NCBI RefSeq assembly: GCF_003007675.1
Contig: NZ_PXNP01000085.1
Location: 124,001-188,000, forward strand
DNA from: Marinobacter fuscus
GTDB lineage: Bacteria > Pseudomonadota > Gammaproteobacteria > Pseudomonadales > Oleiphilaceae
Reading direction: 5' to 3'
DNA length: 64,000 nt
The notes beneath the pieces are model-generated. The model was not told the origin of the DNA. It made no database searches and worked only from the letters and a program-made list of their open reading frames with translations. This document shows positions 46,091-54,583 of this stretch, piece after piece (the first letter of the stretch is position 1; the number at the start of each line of letters is the position of its first letter). The position numbers were made by a program, and so were the translations under genes.

Positions 46091-47893
46091 TTAAAACCAC
46101 TCGGGCTTCATTTTCAGGCAAGTGTCATCCTGGTTTCGCAGCAGTACCAGATCCTGCGCAACCGTGGGCAGCTCCCAATGGAAGAAGTACTGGGCCGCCT
46201 GCAACTTGCCCTGATAGAAATTCCGCTCGGCATCACTGTTCGCAGACACCAGCGCCCCCGCTGCCACATTCGCCTGCCGCAGCCACATCCAAGCCACCAC
46301 AATATGACCGAACAGGTGCAAATAGCAGCTGGCATTGGCCAGGGTTTCGTCGGCCTTTCCGGCCATCAGCGATTTGCCAAGGCTCTGGGTCACTTTCACC
46401 GCCTGCTGCAAGGTTTCACTCAGCGACAGCGCCCATTGCTGGCAGCGCTCGGTATTCGCCGCCTGCAAATCCGCCTGCATCTCCTGCAACAACAGCTGCA
46501 GACCATGGCTCTGATCCTGCCAGATCTTGCGCCCCAGCAAATCCAGCGCCTGTATGCCGTTGGTGCCCTCATGAATCGGATTCAGGCGATTGTCCCGCCA
46601 GCACTGCTCCACAGGGTACTCCCTGGTATAGCCTGCGCCACCGTAAACCTGAATCGCCAGATCGTTGGCCCGGGTGCCATAGTCGGACGGCCAGGCCTTG
46701 ATCACCGGGGTCAACAGATCCAGCAATTTACCCGCCTCCAAACGCTTCTGGGCATCCGGGTGAGTGTGCTGGTCATCCATCAGCCGGGCACCAAACAGGC
46801 ACAGCGCCAGCCCGCCCTCGCTGTAGGCTTTCTGGGCCAGCAGCATCCGACGGACATCGGCATGGTCAATAATGGGCACTTGCGGGCTTTCAGGGTCTTT
46901 TTCGCTGGTTTTACGCCCCTGCAGCCGGTCTTTGGCATACTCCAGGCTGTGCATATAGCCGCGGTAGCCGATCACCGCCGCGCCAAAACCCACCCCCACG
47001 CGGGCTTCGTTCATCATCTGGAACATGTATTTCAGCCCCTGATGAGGCTCGCCCACCAGAAAGCCATGGCATGGCGCGTCGTCGCCAAAACTCAGGGCGG
47101 TACTGGTGGTGCCCCGGTAACCCAATTTATGAATCAGTCCGGCCAGGCTTACGCCATTGCGATCACCGGGATTGCCTTCGTCGTCCACCCGGAATTTGGG
47201 AACGATAAACAGAGAGATACCTTTAACACCGGGCGGTGCACCTTTAATCTTGGCCAGTACCATGTGCACAATGTTCTCCGTGATGCTCTGCTCACCACCG
47301 GAAATATAGATTTTCGCGCCCTTGATCAGATAATGGCCGTCATCGGTGGGCGTCGCCGAGGTGCGGATATCCGCCAGGCTGGAACCGGCATGGGGCTCGG
47401 TCAGCGCCATGGTGCCGGTGTAACGGCCGCTAAGCATGTGCGGCAGAAAACGGTTACGCTGCTCGTCACTGCCGAACACGCGGATCAGGTTGGCGGCGGC
47501 GGTGGTAAGAAACGGATATCCGGCTGTGCCCGGATTGGCGGCGGTAAAGAAGCCGTTGCAGGCCGCCATCACCGACTCCGGCAATTGCATGCCGCCCAGT
47601 TCGTAATCGAAACGGCCCGCCAGAAAGCCCGCCCCGGCGTAGGCTTCAAAAGCCTCTTTGACTTCTGGCAACATTTCCACCTGGCCATCGACAAACGCTG
47701 GCTCGTTCTTGTCGGCGGCACTGTTGTGGCTGGCAAATTTTTCTCTAGCCATCTTGTCAGCCGTTTCAATCACCGCATCAAAGGTCTCTTTACTGTGTTC
47801 ACTAAAACGCGCACGTTCAATCAGAGCTTGGGTATTCATCACTTCGTAAAGCTGGAACGCGAGATCCCGGCGGTCAATCAGCGTGTCTGTCAT
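46091..47893 (-). CDS. Acyl-CoA dehydrogenase, 600-residue DmdC/FadE-like type
   Basis: It oxidises acyl-CoA to enoyl-CoA with FAD. The 600 residues include an acyl-CoA dehydrogenase core (GTMALTEPHAGSSLADIRTS, YLIKGAKIYISGGEQ, NEARVGVGFGAAVIGYRGYM) and the substrate-end YGGAGYTREYPVEQCWRD with HEGTNGIQALDLLGRKI. The extra C-terminal helical domain (about 470-600) marks the long subfamily that includes the 3-methylmercaptopropionyl-CoA dehydrogenase DmdC. AGGAG precedes ATG 47893. Specific substrate (fatty acyl or DMSP-derived) is undetermined. 47894-48130 shows no other gene. Confidence 0.94.
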   Translation of the reverse strand: MTDTLIDRRDLAFQLYEVMNTQALIERARFSEHSKETFDAVIETADKMAREKFASHNSAADKNEPAFVDGQVEMLPEVKEAFEAYAGAGFLAGRFDYELGGMQLPESVMAACNGFFTAANPGTAGYPFLTTAAANLIRVFGSDEQRNRFLPHMLSGRYTGTMALTEPHAGSSLADIRTSATPTDDGHYLIKGAKIYISGGEQSITENIVHMVLAKIKGAPPGVKGISLFIVPKFRVDDEGNPGDRNGVSLAGLIHKLGYRGTTSTALSFGDDAPCHGFLVGEPHQGLKYMFQMMNEARVGVGFGAAVIGYRGYMHSLEYAKDRLQGRKTSEKDPESPQVPIIDHADVRRMLLAQKAYSEGGLALCLFGARLMDDQHTHPDAQKRLEAGKLLDLLTPVIKAWPSDYGTRANDLAIQVYGGAGYTREYPVEQCWRDNRLNPIHEGTNGIQALDLLGRKIWQDQSHGLQLLLQEMQADLQAANTERCQQWALSLSETLQQAVKVTQSLGKSLMAGKADETLANASCYLHLFGHIVVAWMWLRQANVAAGALVSANSDAERNFYQGKLQAAQYFFHWELPTVAQDLVLLRNQDDTCLKMKPEWF

Positions 47894-48130
47894 TGATTCT
47901 CTCCTGTGTCTGTCGCAAGCGTCTCACAAGCAGCGGGGCGGTTGAAATTGCCCTTGCGAACTTTCTGATCCGGATCTCTTTTTGCCCTATTCCATCCAAA
48001 GAGGGATTGATCTCCACCTTTGGTATCGTTCCTATGGCCCGGCTTATGCATCAAACTGTTATGAAGGCGTTTTTTTGCCGCAGTACGTAAAAACCATTGA
48101 CAGTTTTAGCCCTTCGGGGAGGTAGTTTCG

Positions 48131-48295
48131 ATGAAAGCGCCCATGAAATCGAATCAGGCAGAAATGCTGAACCGGCTGTACAACATGAAGCTGAAGCAGC
48201 TGGCCCAGGCCAATCAACAGGGTAACAGCCTGCATTGCCAGGTTCTGGAGGCGGAAGCTAGGGCCATTTTCAGCGCCATAAAGTCCGCCCGTTAA
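48131..48295 (+). CDS. 54-residue small protein
   Basis: ATG 48131 is preceded by GAGGTAG and encodes 54 residues: MKAPMKSNQAEMLNRLYNMK then a helical, Gln/Ala-rich LKQLAQANQQGN, LHCQVLEAEARAIFSAIKSA and an Arg end. Codon use is ordinary (CTG, GCC, CAG), supporting real coding. A basic amphipathic helix is predicted by eye, with no signal or membrane segment. No family recognised. A possible terminator follows, and the opposite-strand frame over this region looks spurious. Confidence 0.6.
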   Translation: MKAPMKSNQAEMLNRLYNMKLKQLAQANQQGNSLHCQVLEAEARAIFSAIKSAR

Positions 48296-48313
48296 GGGTA
48301 GTGAACAACAACG

Positions 48314-48351
48314 CCCGGAAGTGACAAAACGCGCATCCGGGTGACTTTTTT
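48314..48351 (+). terminator. Possible terminator after the 54-residue gene
   Basis: CCCGGA (48314-48319) pairs with TCCGGG (48336-48341) with a 16-base loop, followed by six T (48346-48351). The large loop makes it uncertain. Confidence 0.4.
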
Positions 48352-48374
48352 GATAACAGAATCGGCCAGTTGAC

Positions 48375-48402
48375 TTGACCTTGCCAGAAGGCCACGTATT
48401 AT
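48375..48402 (+). promoter_or_regulatory. Sigma-70-type promoter of the first Mrp operon
   Basis: TTGACC (48375-48380) and TATTAT (48397-48402) are 16 bases apart, with a second TTGACT at 48370-48375. Transcription would begin near 48409, some 267 bases before the first gene. Confidence 0.7.
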
Positions 48403-48408
48403 CATTTC

Positions 48409-48675
48409 TCAAGTTTGACTGACGGAGCAACCATGACCGCAAGGTCCCACGGCTGCAAAGACTCGCCAACAAGGCCCCAGACCGCTGACATCTGCTTGCA
48501 GCGGGGGCGACTCCCCTATTTCCCGGATCCTCCTTTCCCAGGCTGATGCCCGGCATTTCTGCCATGGCAAGTTCGCCATAGAAAGGTTCCATGCACGGAC
48601 CCTGTCCGACAGCTAGACTCTGACGGGTAAACATCTTTACCCATCACCCGTAAGAACACCGATAACGAGGTTGCG
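48409..48675 (+). other. Long leader of the first Mrp operon, possible ion-sensing RNA
   Basis: Between the promoter and mrpA lie 267 bases with several stems: GGGTAAA/TTTACCC (48625-48642), ATGGC/GCCAT (48564-48579) and an ATGCC/GGCAT pair near 48546-48556. A GGAG-led frame (48433-48546) would encode 37 residues (MTARSHGCKDSPTRPQ...), perhaps a leader peptide or chance. Such leaders before ion antiporters can be riboswitches; I cannot match a known class. Confidence 0.4.
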
Positions 48676-51477
48676 ATGTCGCTACCGCTGGTTGTATTTC
48701 TGCCATTTTTAGGGGCTATTGCGGCGCCCCTGTTCGCTCAGGGTGGGCGCACGGCCATCGCCATCGCGTCGTCTGTGCCTGCGCTGGTGGCTCTGGCCGC
48801 CCTGTTCCCCCATTGGGAAACCCTGGCCACAGGCGGCACCGTTCTGCACAGCTACGAATGGCTGCCAGCCATTGGCATCTCTTTCAGCTTCCGCCTGGAC
48901 GGCCTGGCACTGTTGTTTGCCCTGCTGATTCTGGTGATCGGCCTGCTGATTATTCTGTATGCCCGCTATTACCTGAAACCGGCCGAAAACATCGGAAAAT
49001 TTTACGCCCTGCTGCTGTGCTTCAAGGGTTCCATGCTCGGTATCGTGCTGTCTGGCAACCTGCTGCTAATGCTGATTTTCTGGGAACTCACCAGCCTGAC
49101 CTCCTTCCTGCTGATCAGCTTCTGGAACCATAAACAGGACGCCCGGCGGGGCGCCCGGATGGCACTGGCGGTTACCGGCGGTGGGGGGCTGGCGCTGCTG
49201 GCGGGCATTCTTATTGTTGGCAACATCGTGGGCAGTTTTGAGCTGGACGACGTGCTGGCGGCCGGTGACCTGATCAAGAATCACAGTATGTACCCGGTGG
49301 CATTGTCATTGATTCTGCTGGGGGCCTTTACCAAATCCGCCCAGTTCCCGTTCCATTTCTGGCTGCCCCATGCCATGCAGGCGCCTACGCCGGTCTCGGC
49401 GTACCTGCACTCGGCCACCATGGTCAAGGCAGGCGTGTTCCTGATGGCCCGCTTGTACCCGGCGCTGGCGGGTACCGAGCAGTGGTTCTACATGGTCAGC
49501 TTTACCGGCATGGCCACCCTGCTGATCGGCGCCTACACGGCCATGTTCAAGCACGACCTCAAAGGCCTGCTGGCGCATTCTACGGTCAGTCATCTGGGGC
49601 TGATCACCCTGCTGTTTGGCATGGGTACAGAGCTGGCAGCGGTGGCAGCGGTGTTCCATGTAATTAACCACGCCACCTTTAAAGCTTCGCTGTTTATGGC
49701 GGCAGGGATCATCGACCACGAGACCGGCACCCGGGATATGCGCCGGATCAATGGCCTCTGGCGTTACATGCCCCATACCGCCACTCTGGCCATGGTGGCG
49801 GCTTCGTCCATGGCGGGGGTACCGCTGCTGAACGGCTTCCTCAGTAAAGAAATGTTCTTTGCCGAGTCGCTCGAGCTGAACCTGCCAGGGCTCTGGGCCT
49901 GGCTGCCACCGATTGTGGCGACTCTGGCCGGTATCTTTGCGGTGGCCTATTCGGCCCGGTTTATTCACGACGTCTTTTTTAACGGCAAACCCAAGAACCT
50001 GCCGATCTATCCGCCCCATGAACCGCCACGGTACATGAAGATTCCGGTGGAAATACTGGTGTTTGCCTGTGTGATGGTAGGTATGTTCCCGGCTATTTCC
50101 GTCGGCCCCCTGCTCAATGCAGCCGCGGGCGCTACCCTCGGGGGCGAGTTGCCGGACTTCCAGCTGGCAGTCATCCATGGCTTCAACCTGCCTCTGATTA
50201 TGAGCTTCGTGGCCTTTGCAGGCGGCCTGGTCATGTACAGCCAGCGCAAGAAGTTCTTTGCGTTTCACGCCCGGTTCCGCGAAATCGATGAAAAGGCCGT
50301 GTTCGAGGCTGTGGTGCTGCGCATTGTCGAGAAAGCCAACAGCTTTACCTCGCAGATCGAAAACGGCTCGTTACAGCGCTACGTCATGTTGCTGGTGGTG
50401 AGTGTCTTGGCGGTCGCCGCCATGCCCTTGCTGGATCTTGGCATTTTTGTGGGTGAGCGCGGGCTTAGCCCGGTGGATTGGCCCACGGCCATCGCCGCAG
50501 TGGTACTGGTGGCCTGCGCGCTGGCCACTGCTGTGGTGCACCGAGAGCGCTTCTATGCGCTGGTGCTGCTAAGTGTGGTGGGGCTGATTGTGGCTCTGGC
50601 GTTTGCTCGCTTCTCGGCACCGGATCTGGCGATGACTCAGTTGTCGGTGGAGGTTGTCACTATTGTTCTGTTGATGCTGGCACTGTATTACATGCCCTCC
50701 TGGACGCCCATCGAAACGCCACTGCGCCGCCGACTGCGGGACATCAGCCTATCGCTGGTCGCCGGTGCCGGCATGACACTGATCACCCTGGCGATGCTGA
50801 CCCAGCCATTTAGCTCCATTTCCGAGTTTTTCCTGGCGAACAGCAAACCCGGCGGTGGCGGCACCAACGTGGTTAACGTCATTCTGGTGGATTTCCGTGG
50901 CTTCGATACCCTGGGCGAAATCACGGTTCTGGCCATTGCGGCGCTGGGCATCTATGCCCTTTTGAAGAATACGCCGCTGACTCCGCCACCCAGTGATGGC
51001 GAGGGCCATGCCTGGTCGCGAGACGCCTATCCGCTGATGCTGCGCCTGATTGCCCGGCCCATGTTGCCCCTGGCCCTGATGGTGTCGGCCTTTATTTTCC
51101 TGCGGGGGCACAACCTGCCCGGCGGCGGCTTTATTGCCGGGCTGATCACCTCGGTTGCGCTGATTCTGCAGTACATCGCCAGCGGCATGGAGTGGACTCA
51201 GGATCGGGTGCCGTTCAAATATCATAACCTCATTGGCCTGGGCCTGCTGTTCGCAACCGTAGCCGGTGCGGGCAGCCTGGCATTTGGCTACCCCTTCCTG
51301 ACCTCCACGTTCGGATATCTGACCTGGCCGGTGGTGGGCAAATTCGAGGTGGCCTCAGCGCTGGTCTTTGACCTGGGCGTTTATCTGACCGTCATCGGTG
51401 CCACTTTGCTGGCACTGGTCAGTATCGGCCGGGTGTCTCCGCATTCAGCCATCAAGAGCAAACGAGGGGCAGCATAA
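48676..51477 (+). CDS. mrpA: Mrp-type Na+/H+ antiporter subunit A fused to subunit B (first operon)
   Basis: A 933-residue inner-membrane protein with more than 20 hydrophobic segments. The first ~750 residues are NuoL/MrpA-like (FWELTSLTSFLLISFWNHKQ, FTKSAQFPFHFWLPHAMQAP, TPVSAYLHSATMVKAGVFLM). VNVILVDFRGFDTLGEITVL is the MrpA tail region. From about residue 790 comes an MrpB domain, LPLALMVSAFIFLRGHNLPG with GGGFIAGLITSVALI. It forms the Mrp complex that exchanges Na+ (or K+) for H+. Its stop overlaps the mrpC start (TAATG). GAGG precedes ATG 48676. This matches the fused-AB operon type found in Pseudomonas. Confidence 0.95.
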   Translation: MSLPLVVFLPFLGAIAAPLFAQGGRTAIAIASSVPALVALAALFPHWETLATGGTVLHSYEWLPAIGISFSFRLDGLALLFALLILVIGLLIILYARYYLKPAENIGKFYALLLCFKGSMLGIVLSGNLLLMLIFWELTSLTSFLLISFWNHKQDARRGARMALAVTGGGGLALLAGILIVGNIVGSFELDDVLAAGDLIKNHSMYPVALSLILLGAFTKSAQFPFHFWLPHAMQAPTPVSAYLHSATMVKAGVFLMARLYPALAGTEQWFYMVSFTGMATLLIGAYTAMFKHDLKGLLAHSTVSHLGLITLLFGMGTELAAVAAVFHVINHATFKASLFMAAGIIDHETGTRDMRRINGLWRYMPHTATLAMVAASSMAGVPLLNGFLSKEMFFAESLELNLPGLWAWLPPIVATLAGIFAVAYSARFIHDVFFNGKPKNLPIYPPHEPPRYMKIPVEILVFACVMVGMFPAISVGPLLNAAAGATLGGELPDFQLAVIHGFNLPLIMSFVAFAGGLVMYSQRKKFFAFHARFREIDEKAVFEAVVLRIVEKANSFTSQIENGSLQRYVMLLVVSVLAVAAMPLLDLGIFVGERGLSPVDWPTAIAAVVLVACALATAVVHRERFYALVLLSVVGLIVALAFARFSAPDLAMTQLSVEVVTIVLLMLALYYMPSWTPIETPLRRRLRDISLSLVAGAGMTLITLAMLTQPFSSISEFFLANSKPGGGGTNVVNVILVDFRGFDTLGEITVLAIAALGIYALLKNTPLTPPPSDGEGHAWSRDAYPLMLRLIARPMLPLALMVSAFIFLRGHNLPGGGFIAGLITSVALILQYIASGMEWTQDRVPFKYHNLIGLGLLFATVAGAGSLAFGYPFLTSTFGYLTWPVVGKFEVASALVFDLGVYLTVIGATLLALVSIGRVSPHSAIKSKRGAA

Positions 51478-51845
51478 TGGAACTTGTTTTTGCACTGATC
51501 ATAGGTTCCCTGACGGCCTCTGGCGTTTACCTGCTGTTGCGGGCCCGAACCTTTCCCGTGGTGGTAGGGCTTACCCTGCTGTCTTACGGAGTAAACCTGT
51601 TTCTGTTCGCGACTGGCCGCCTGTCCACCGGCCAGCAACCGATTATCGGCAGCTCTGCCGGCTATGCCGACCCCCTGCCCCAGGCACTGGTGCTGACTGC
51701 TATCGTTATCGGCTTTGCCATGACCGCGTTCCTGGTGGTGATGTCGCTGAGAAACCTCGCCGACAACGAAGATGACCATGTGGATGGGAAAAAGCCCTAC
51801 AAATCGCCAGCACCGGAGCACGAAGAGGAGGTTACCGGTAAATGA
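51477..51845 (+). CDS. mrpC: Mrp antiporter subunit C (first operon)
   Basis: The 122 residues resemble NuoK: ELVFALIIGSLTASGVYLLL, VVGLTLLSYGVNLFLFATG and a third helix near DPLPQALVLTAIVIGFAMTA. It contacts subunit D and the proton path of the complex. The start overlaps mrpA by one base and the stop overlaps mrpD by four, so translation is coupled. Confidence 0.95.
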   Translation: MELVFALIIGSLTASGVYLLLRARTFPVVVGLTLLSYGVNLFLFATGRLSTGQQPIIGSSAGYADPLPQALVLTAIVIGFAMTAFLVVMSLRNLADNEDDHVDGKKPYKSPAPEHEEEVTGK

Positions 51846-53359
51846 ACCATTGGCTTACCGCTCCGATTCTGATCCCCCTACTGGGTGGCATTCTGCAGGC
51901 CCTGATGGGTTACGCCCCAATCAGCCTGCGCCGCACCCTGGCCCTGGCAACCACCGTACTTATGCTGGTGTCTACCATTGTGCTGCTGATACTGGCAGAC
52001 GACGGCAGCTACCGGATCTACGCGTTTGGTAACTGGCAACCACCGTTCGGCATCGTGCTGGTACTGGATCGCCTGGCTGCCCTGATGCTGATTCTGACGG
52101 CGGTGCTTGCGCTGTTCTGCCACCTGTTCGCCATTGGTGGCGCCGATGAGGGCAACCGGCAGTTCCATGCCCTGTTCCTGTTCCAGCTGATGGGCCTGAA
52201 CATTGCCTTCCTGACCGGCGATCTGTTCAACCTGTTCGTCGCCTTCGAGGTGCTGCTGATTGCCTCCTATGGCCTGCTGATGCATGGCGGTGGTACCGTC
52301 AGAACCGTTCCCGGCCTTCACTATGTGGTACTCAACCTGATTGGCTCGGCGGTGTTCCTGATCAGTGTCGGCATGATTTACAGCGTGACCGGTACCCTCA
52401 ACATGGCCGATCTGGCAGTGAAGGTGGCACAGGTCAGCGGAGACAACCTCAATATTGTGAAGGCGGGTGGCATGATGCTGCTGGTGGTGTTCGGCCTCAA
52501 GGCTGCCATTCTGCCTCTGTGTTTCTGGCTGCCCCGGGCCTATGCCAAAGCCACTGCGCCGGTGGCGGCCCTGTTTGCGGTTATGACCAAAGTGGGTATT
52601 TACGCCATTTTGCGGGTCTATCTGCTGGTGTTTGGGGAAAGTGCGGGTGCCCTGGCCTTTCTCGGCATGGACTGGCTGTTCCCCATCGCCCTGGCCACCC
52701 TGTCCATGGGCGTCATCGGGGCACTGGGTGCAGGCAGCCTGAAAACACTGGTGGCCTGGCAAGTGATTATCTCGGTCGGAACACTGCTTGCCCCCATCGC
52801 GCTGGGCTCAGAAGCGGGCCTGTCGGCTGCCCTGTTCTATCTACTCAGCACCACCTGGACGGTGGGCGGGCTGTTTCTGGCGTCGGAACTGGTGGCGCAC
52901 CAACGGGGCACCGCCGACGACCGGATCATTACCGCACCGAAAATGCGCAATCGTACCTTCCTGAGTGTACTGTTCATGGTAGGAGCGGTAGCCGCCGCCG
53001 GTTTGCCGCCACTCAGCGGCTTTTTCGGCAAGGTGCTGATTCTGAAATCCGTAGAGTCCGGCGCCGACATGGCCTGGCTGTGGTCGGTGCTGCTCACCGG
53101 GAGTTTCCTGACCCTGGTGGCGTACAGTCGTGCTGGCAGCATTGTGTTCTGGCGTACGGTGGATGGCCACCTGCAAACCCCGGAGCCTCTGACTGGCCGG
53201 ATTTCCGTGGCGGCCGGTGGCCTGACCGCCATGACCGTGCTGATTGTGGCATTCGCAGGCCCGATCACACGTTATACCGATGCCACAGCGGCGCAGCTTC
53301 ACAACACCAACGCCTACATTGAAATCTTGCAGACCCCCATGATCGGGGAGGATAACTGA
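51842..53359 (+). CDS. mrpD: Mrp antiporter subunit D (first operon)
   Basis: A 505-residue NuoM/N-like ion-translocating subunit with 14 hydrophobic segments. Signatures include NIAFLTGDLFNLFVAFEVLL (with the conserved Glu), FGLKAAILPLCFWLPRAYAK (Lys) and AAGLPPLSGFFGKVLILKSV. It carries protons in the antiporter. ATGA overlap with mrpC and a one-base overlap with mrpE. Confidence 0.95.
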   Translation: MNHWLTAPILIPLLGGILQALMGYAPISLRRTLALATTVLMLVSTIVLLILADDGSYRIYAFGNWQPPFGIVLVLDRLAALMLILTAVLALFCHLFAIGGADEGNRQFHALFLFQLMGLNIAFLTGDLFNLFVAFEVLLIASYGLLMHGGGTVRTVPGLHYVVLNLIGSAVFLISVGMIYSVTGTLNMADLAVKVAQVSGDNLNIVKAGGMMLLVVFGLKAAILPLCFWLPRAYAKATAPVAALFAVMTKVGIYAILRVYLLVFGESAGALAFLGMDWLFPIALATLSMGVIGALGAGSLKTLVAWQVIISVGTLLAPIALGSEAGLSAALFYLLSTTWTVGGLFLASELVAHQRGTADDRIITAPKMRNRTFLSVLFMVGAVAAAGLPPLSGFFGKVLILKSVESGADMAWLWSVLLTGSFLTLVAYSRAGSIVFWRTVDGHLQTPEPLTGRISVAAGGLTAMTVLIVAFAGPITRYTDATAAQLHNTNAYIEILQTPMIGEDN

Positions 53360-53847
53360 TGCTGGATCGACTGCGTTTTCCACAACCCTGGCTGAGCCTT
53401 ACCCTGTTCGTTACCTGGCAGTTTTTGAGTGACGGCATCAGCGGCGGCAGTCTGGTTCTGGGCCTGATTCTGGCCTGGGGCATACCCCAGATGACCCGGA
53501 GCTTCTGGCCCGACCCGCCAGCCTTCATTAAAGCTTGGCGCGCGCCTGCATTCGTACTCAGGGTGCTCTGGGACATTGTGGTGGCGAGCGTAGAGGTGGC
53601 CAAACTGATTCTCAGCCCGGGGCAGCCACGCCCGGCATTCATTTGCTATCCACTGGAGCTGGAACACCCACTCGCCATCAGTATTCTGGCCAGTACCATC
53701 TCTCTGACCCCCGGCACCGTAAGTGCCGACGTAAGCGATGACAACAAACTGCTGCTGATTCACGCGCTGGATGCGGAGAACGATCAGGAGGTGATCGACG
53801 CCATTCGCAACCGCTACGAGAAGCCTTTGCTGGAGATGTTTCAATGA
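53359..53847 (+). CDS. mrpE: Mrp antiporter subunit E (first operon)
   Basis: The 162 residues have two N-terminal hydrophobic segments, then RVLWDIVVASVEVAKLILSP and a cytoplasmic tail with ISILASTISLTPGTVSADVS, the MrpE hallmark. It is needed for complex assembly. Its stop overlaps mrpF by four bases. Confidence 0.94.
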   Translation: MLDRLRFPQPWLSLTLFVTWQFLSDGISGGSLVLGLILAWGIPQMTRSFWPDPPAFIKAWRAPAFVLRVLWDIVVASVEVAKLILSPGQPRPAFICYPLELEHPLAISILASTISLTPGTVSADVSDDNKLLLIHALDAENDQEVIDAIRNRYEKPLLEMFQ

Positions 53848-54113
53848 TGCAGACTGCGCTCTACCTGACCATCGCCATGGTAACGCTGGCCACCGTGCTG
53901 AACGTGTACAGCCTGGTGAAAGGCCCCGATTCTCCCGACCGGGTACTGGCGCTCGACACCCTCTACATCAACGCCATTGCCCTGATTATTCTGCTCGGTA
54001 TTGCACTGAAAACCCGTATGTACCTGGAATCAGCGTTGCTGATTGCCGTGATGGGATTCGTGGGCACGGTCGCCATGGCGAAATACCTCAAACGCGGCAG
54101 TGTGATCGAATAA
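53844..54113 (+). CDS. mrpF: Mrp antiporter subunit F (first operon)
   Basis: The 89 residues hold three short helices; LVKGPDSPDRVLALDTLYIN is the family signature between helices 1 and 2. The gene starts inside the mrpE stop (ATGA) and lies 14 bases before mrpG. Confidence 0.94.
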   Translation: MMQTALYLTIAMVTLATVLNVYSLVKGPDSPDRVLALDTLYINAIALIILLGIALKTRMYLESALLIAVMGFVGTVAMAKYLKRGSVIE

Positions 54114-54127
54114 TCCGGAGTATCGAT

Positions 54128-54460
54128 ATGACCCCTTTCACCGAATACGCCATTTCTGCCCTGCTGATTGTCGGCGGTGTTTTTACCCTGATCGGCGCCA
54201 TCGGGCTGGCCCGCCTGCCGGACTTCTACACCCGGCTCCATGGCCCCACCAAAGCCACCACCGTGGGCGTGGGTGCCATCGTGATCAGCTCGGTACTGTA
54301 TTTCAGCACTCTGGGCCAGGACATCGGTATCGAAGAAATCCTGATTACCGCGTTTCTGTTCATGACTGCGCCGGTCAGCGCCAACTTTCTGGCCAAGGCC
54401 GCCATGCACCTTCAGGTAAAAACCGCGAAGAACACCCGGGGACAATCCTGGGATCAATAG
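54128..54460 (+). CDS. mrpG: Mrp antiporter subunit G (first operon)
   Basis: The 110 residues have three hydrophobic segments. GAIGLARLPDFYTRLHGPTK with TTVGVGAIVI is the typical MrpG signature. It closes the first operon; the next subunit A gene begins 123 bases later. That gap holds no clear terminator or promoter, but does hold the 19-base repeat at 54553. Confidence 0.94.
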   Translation: MTPFTEYAISALLIVGGVFTLIGAIGLARLPDFYTRLHGPTKATTVGVGAIVISSVLYFSTLGQDIGIEEILITAFLFMTAPVSANFLAKAAMHLQVKTAKNTRGQSWDQ

Positions 54461-54552
54461 GCGGTTCGCGTTTCCGGCTGAATGAGCCTACTTTTAGAAA
54501 AAACCGTACATAAACAAACGGGACACGATAACACCGAAGATTTTTAGAACCC

Positions 54553-54571
54553 ATCAAGTCGAACCTGAAAG
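54553..54571 (+). repeat. 19-base exact repeat, copy 1 (upstream of second mrpA)
   Basis: ATCAAGTCGAACCTGAAAG occurs here and again at 59410-59428, inside the second mrpE (codons for IKSNLK). Here it lies 13 bases before the second mrpA start and just before its GGAG. Confidence 0.9.
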
Positions 54572-54583
54572 GAGCCAGCGCCC

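Noticed and set aside
46178..47896. 572-codon plus-strand frame opposite the acyl-CoA dehydrogenase
   Set aside because: Antisense shadow of a confidently identified gene, biased composition.
48059..48634. 191-codon minus-strand frame before the Mrp operon
   Set aside because: Covers the 54-residue plus gene and the leader; no ribosome site or recognisable fold.
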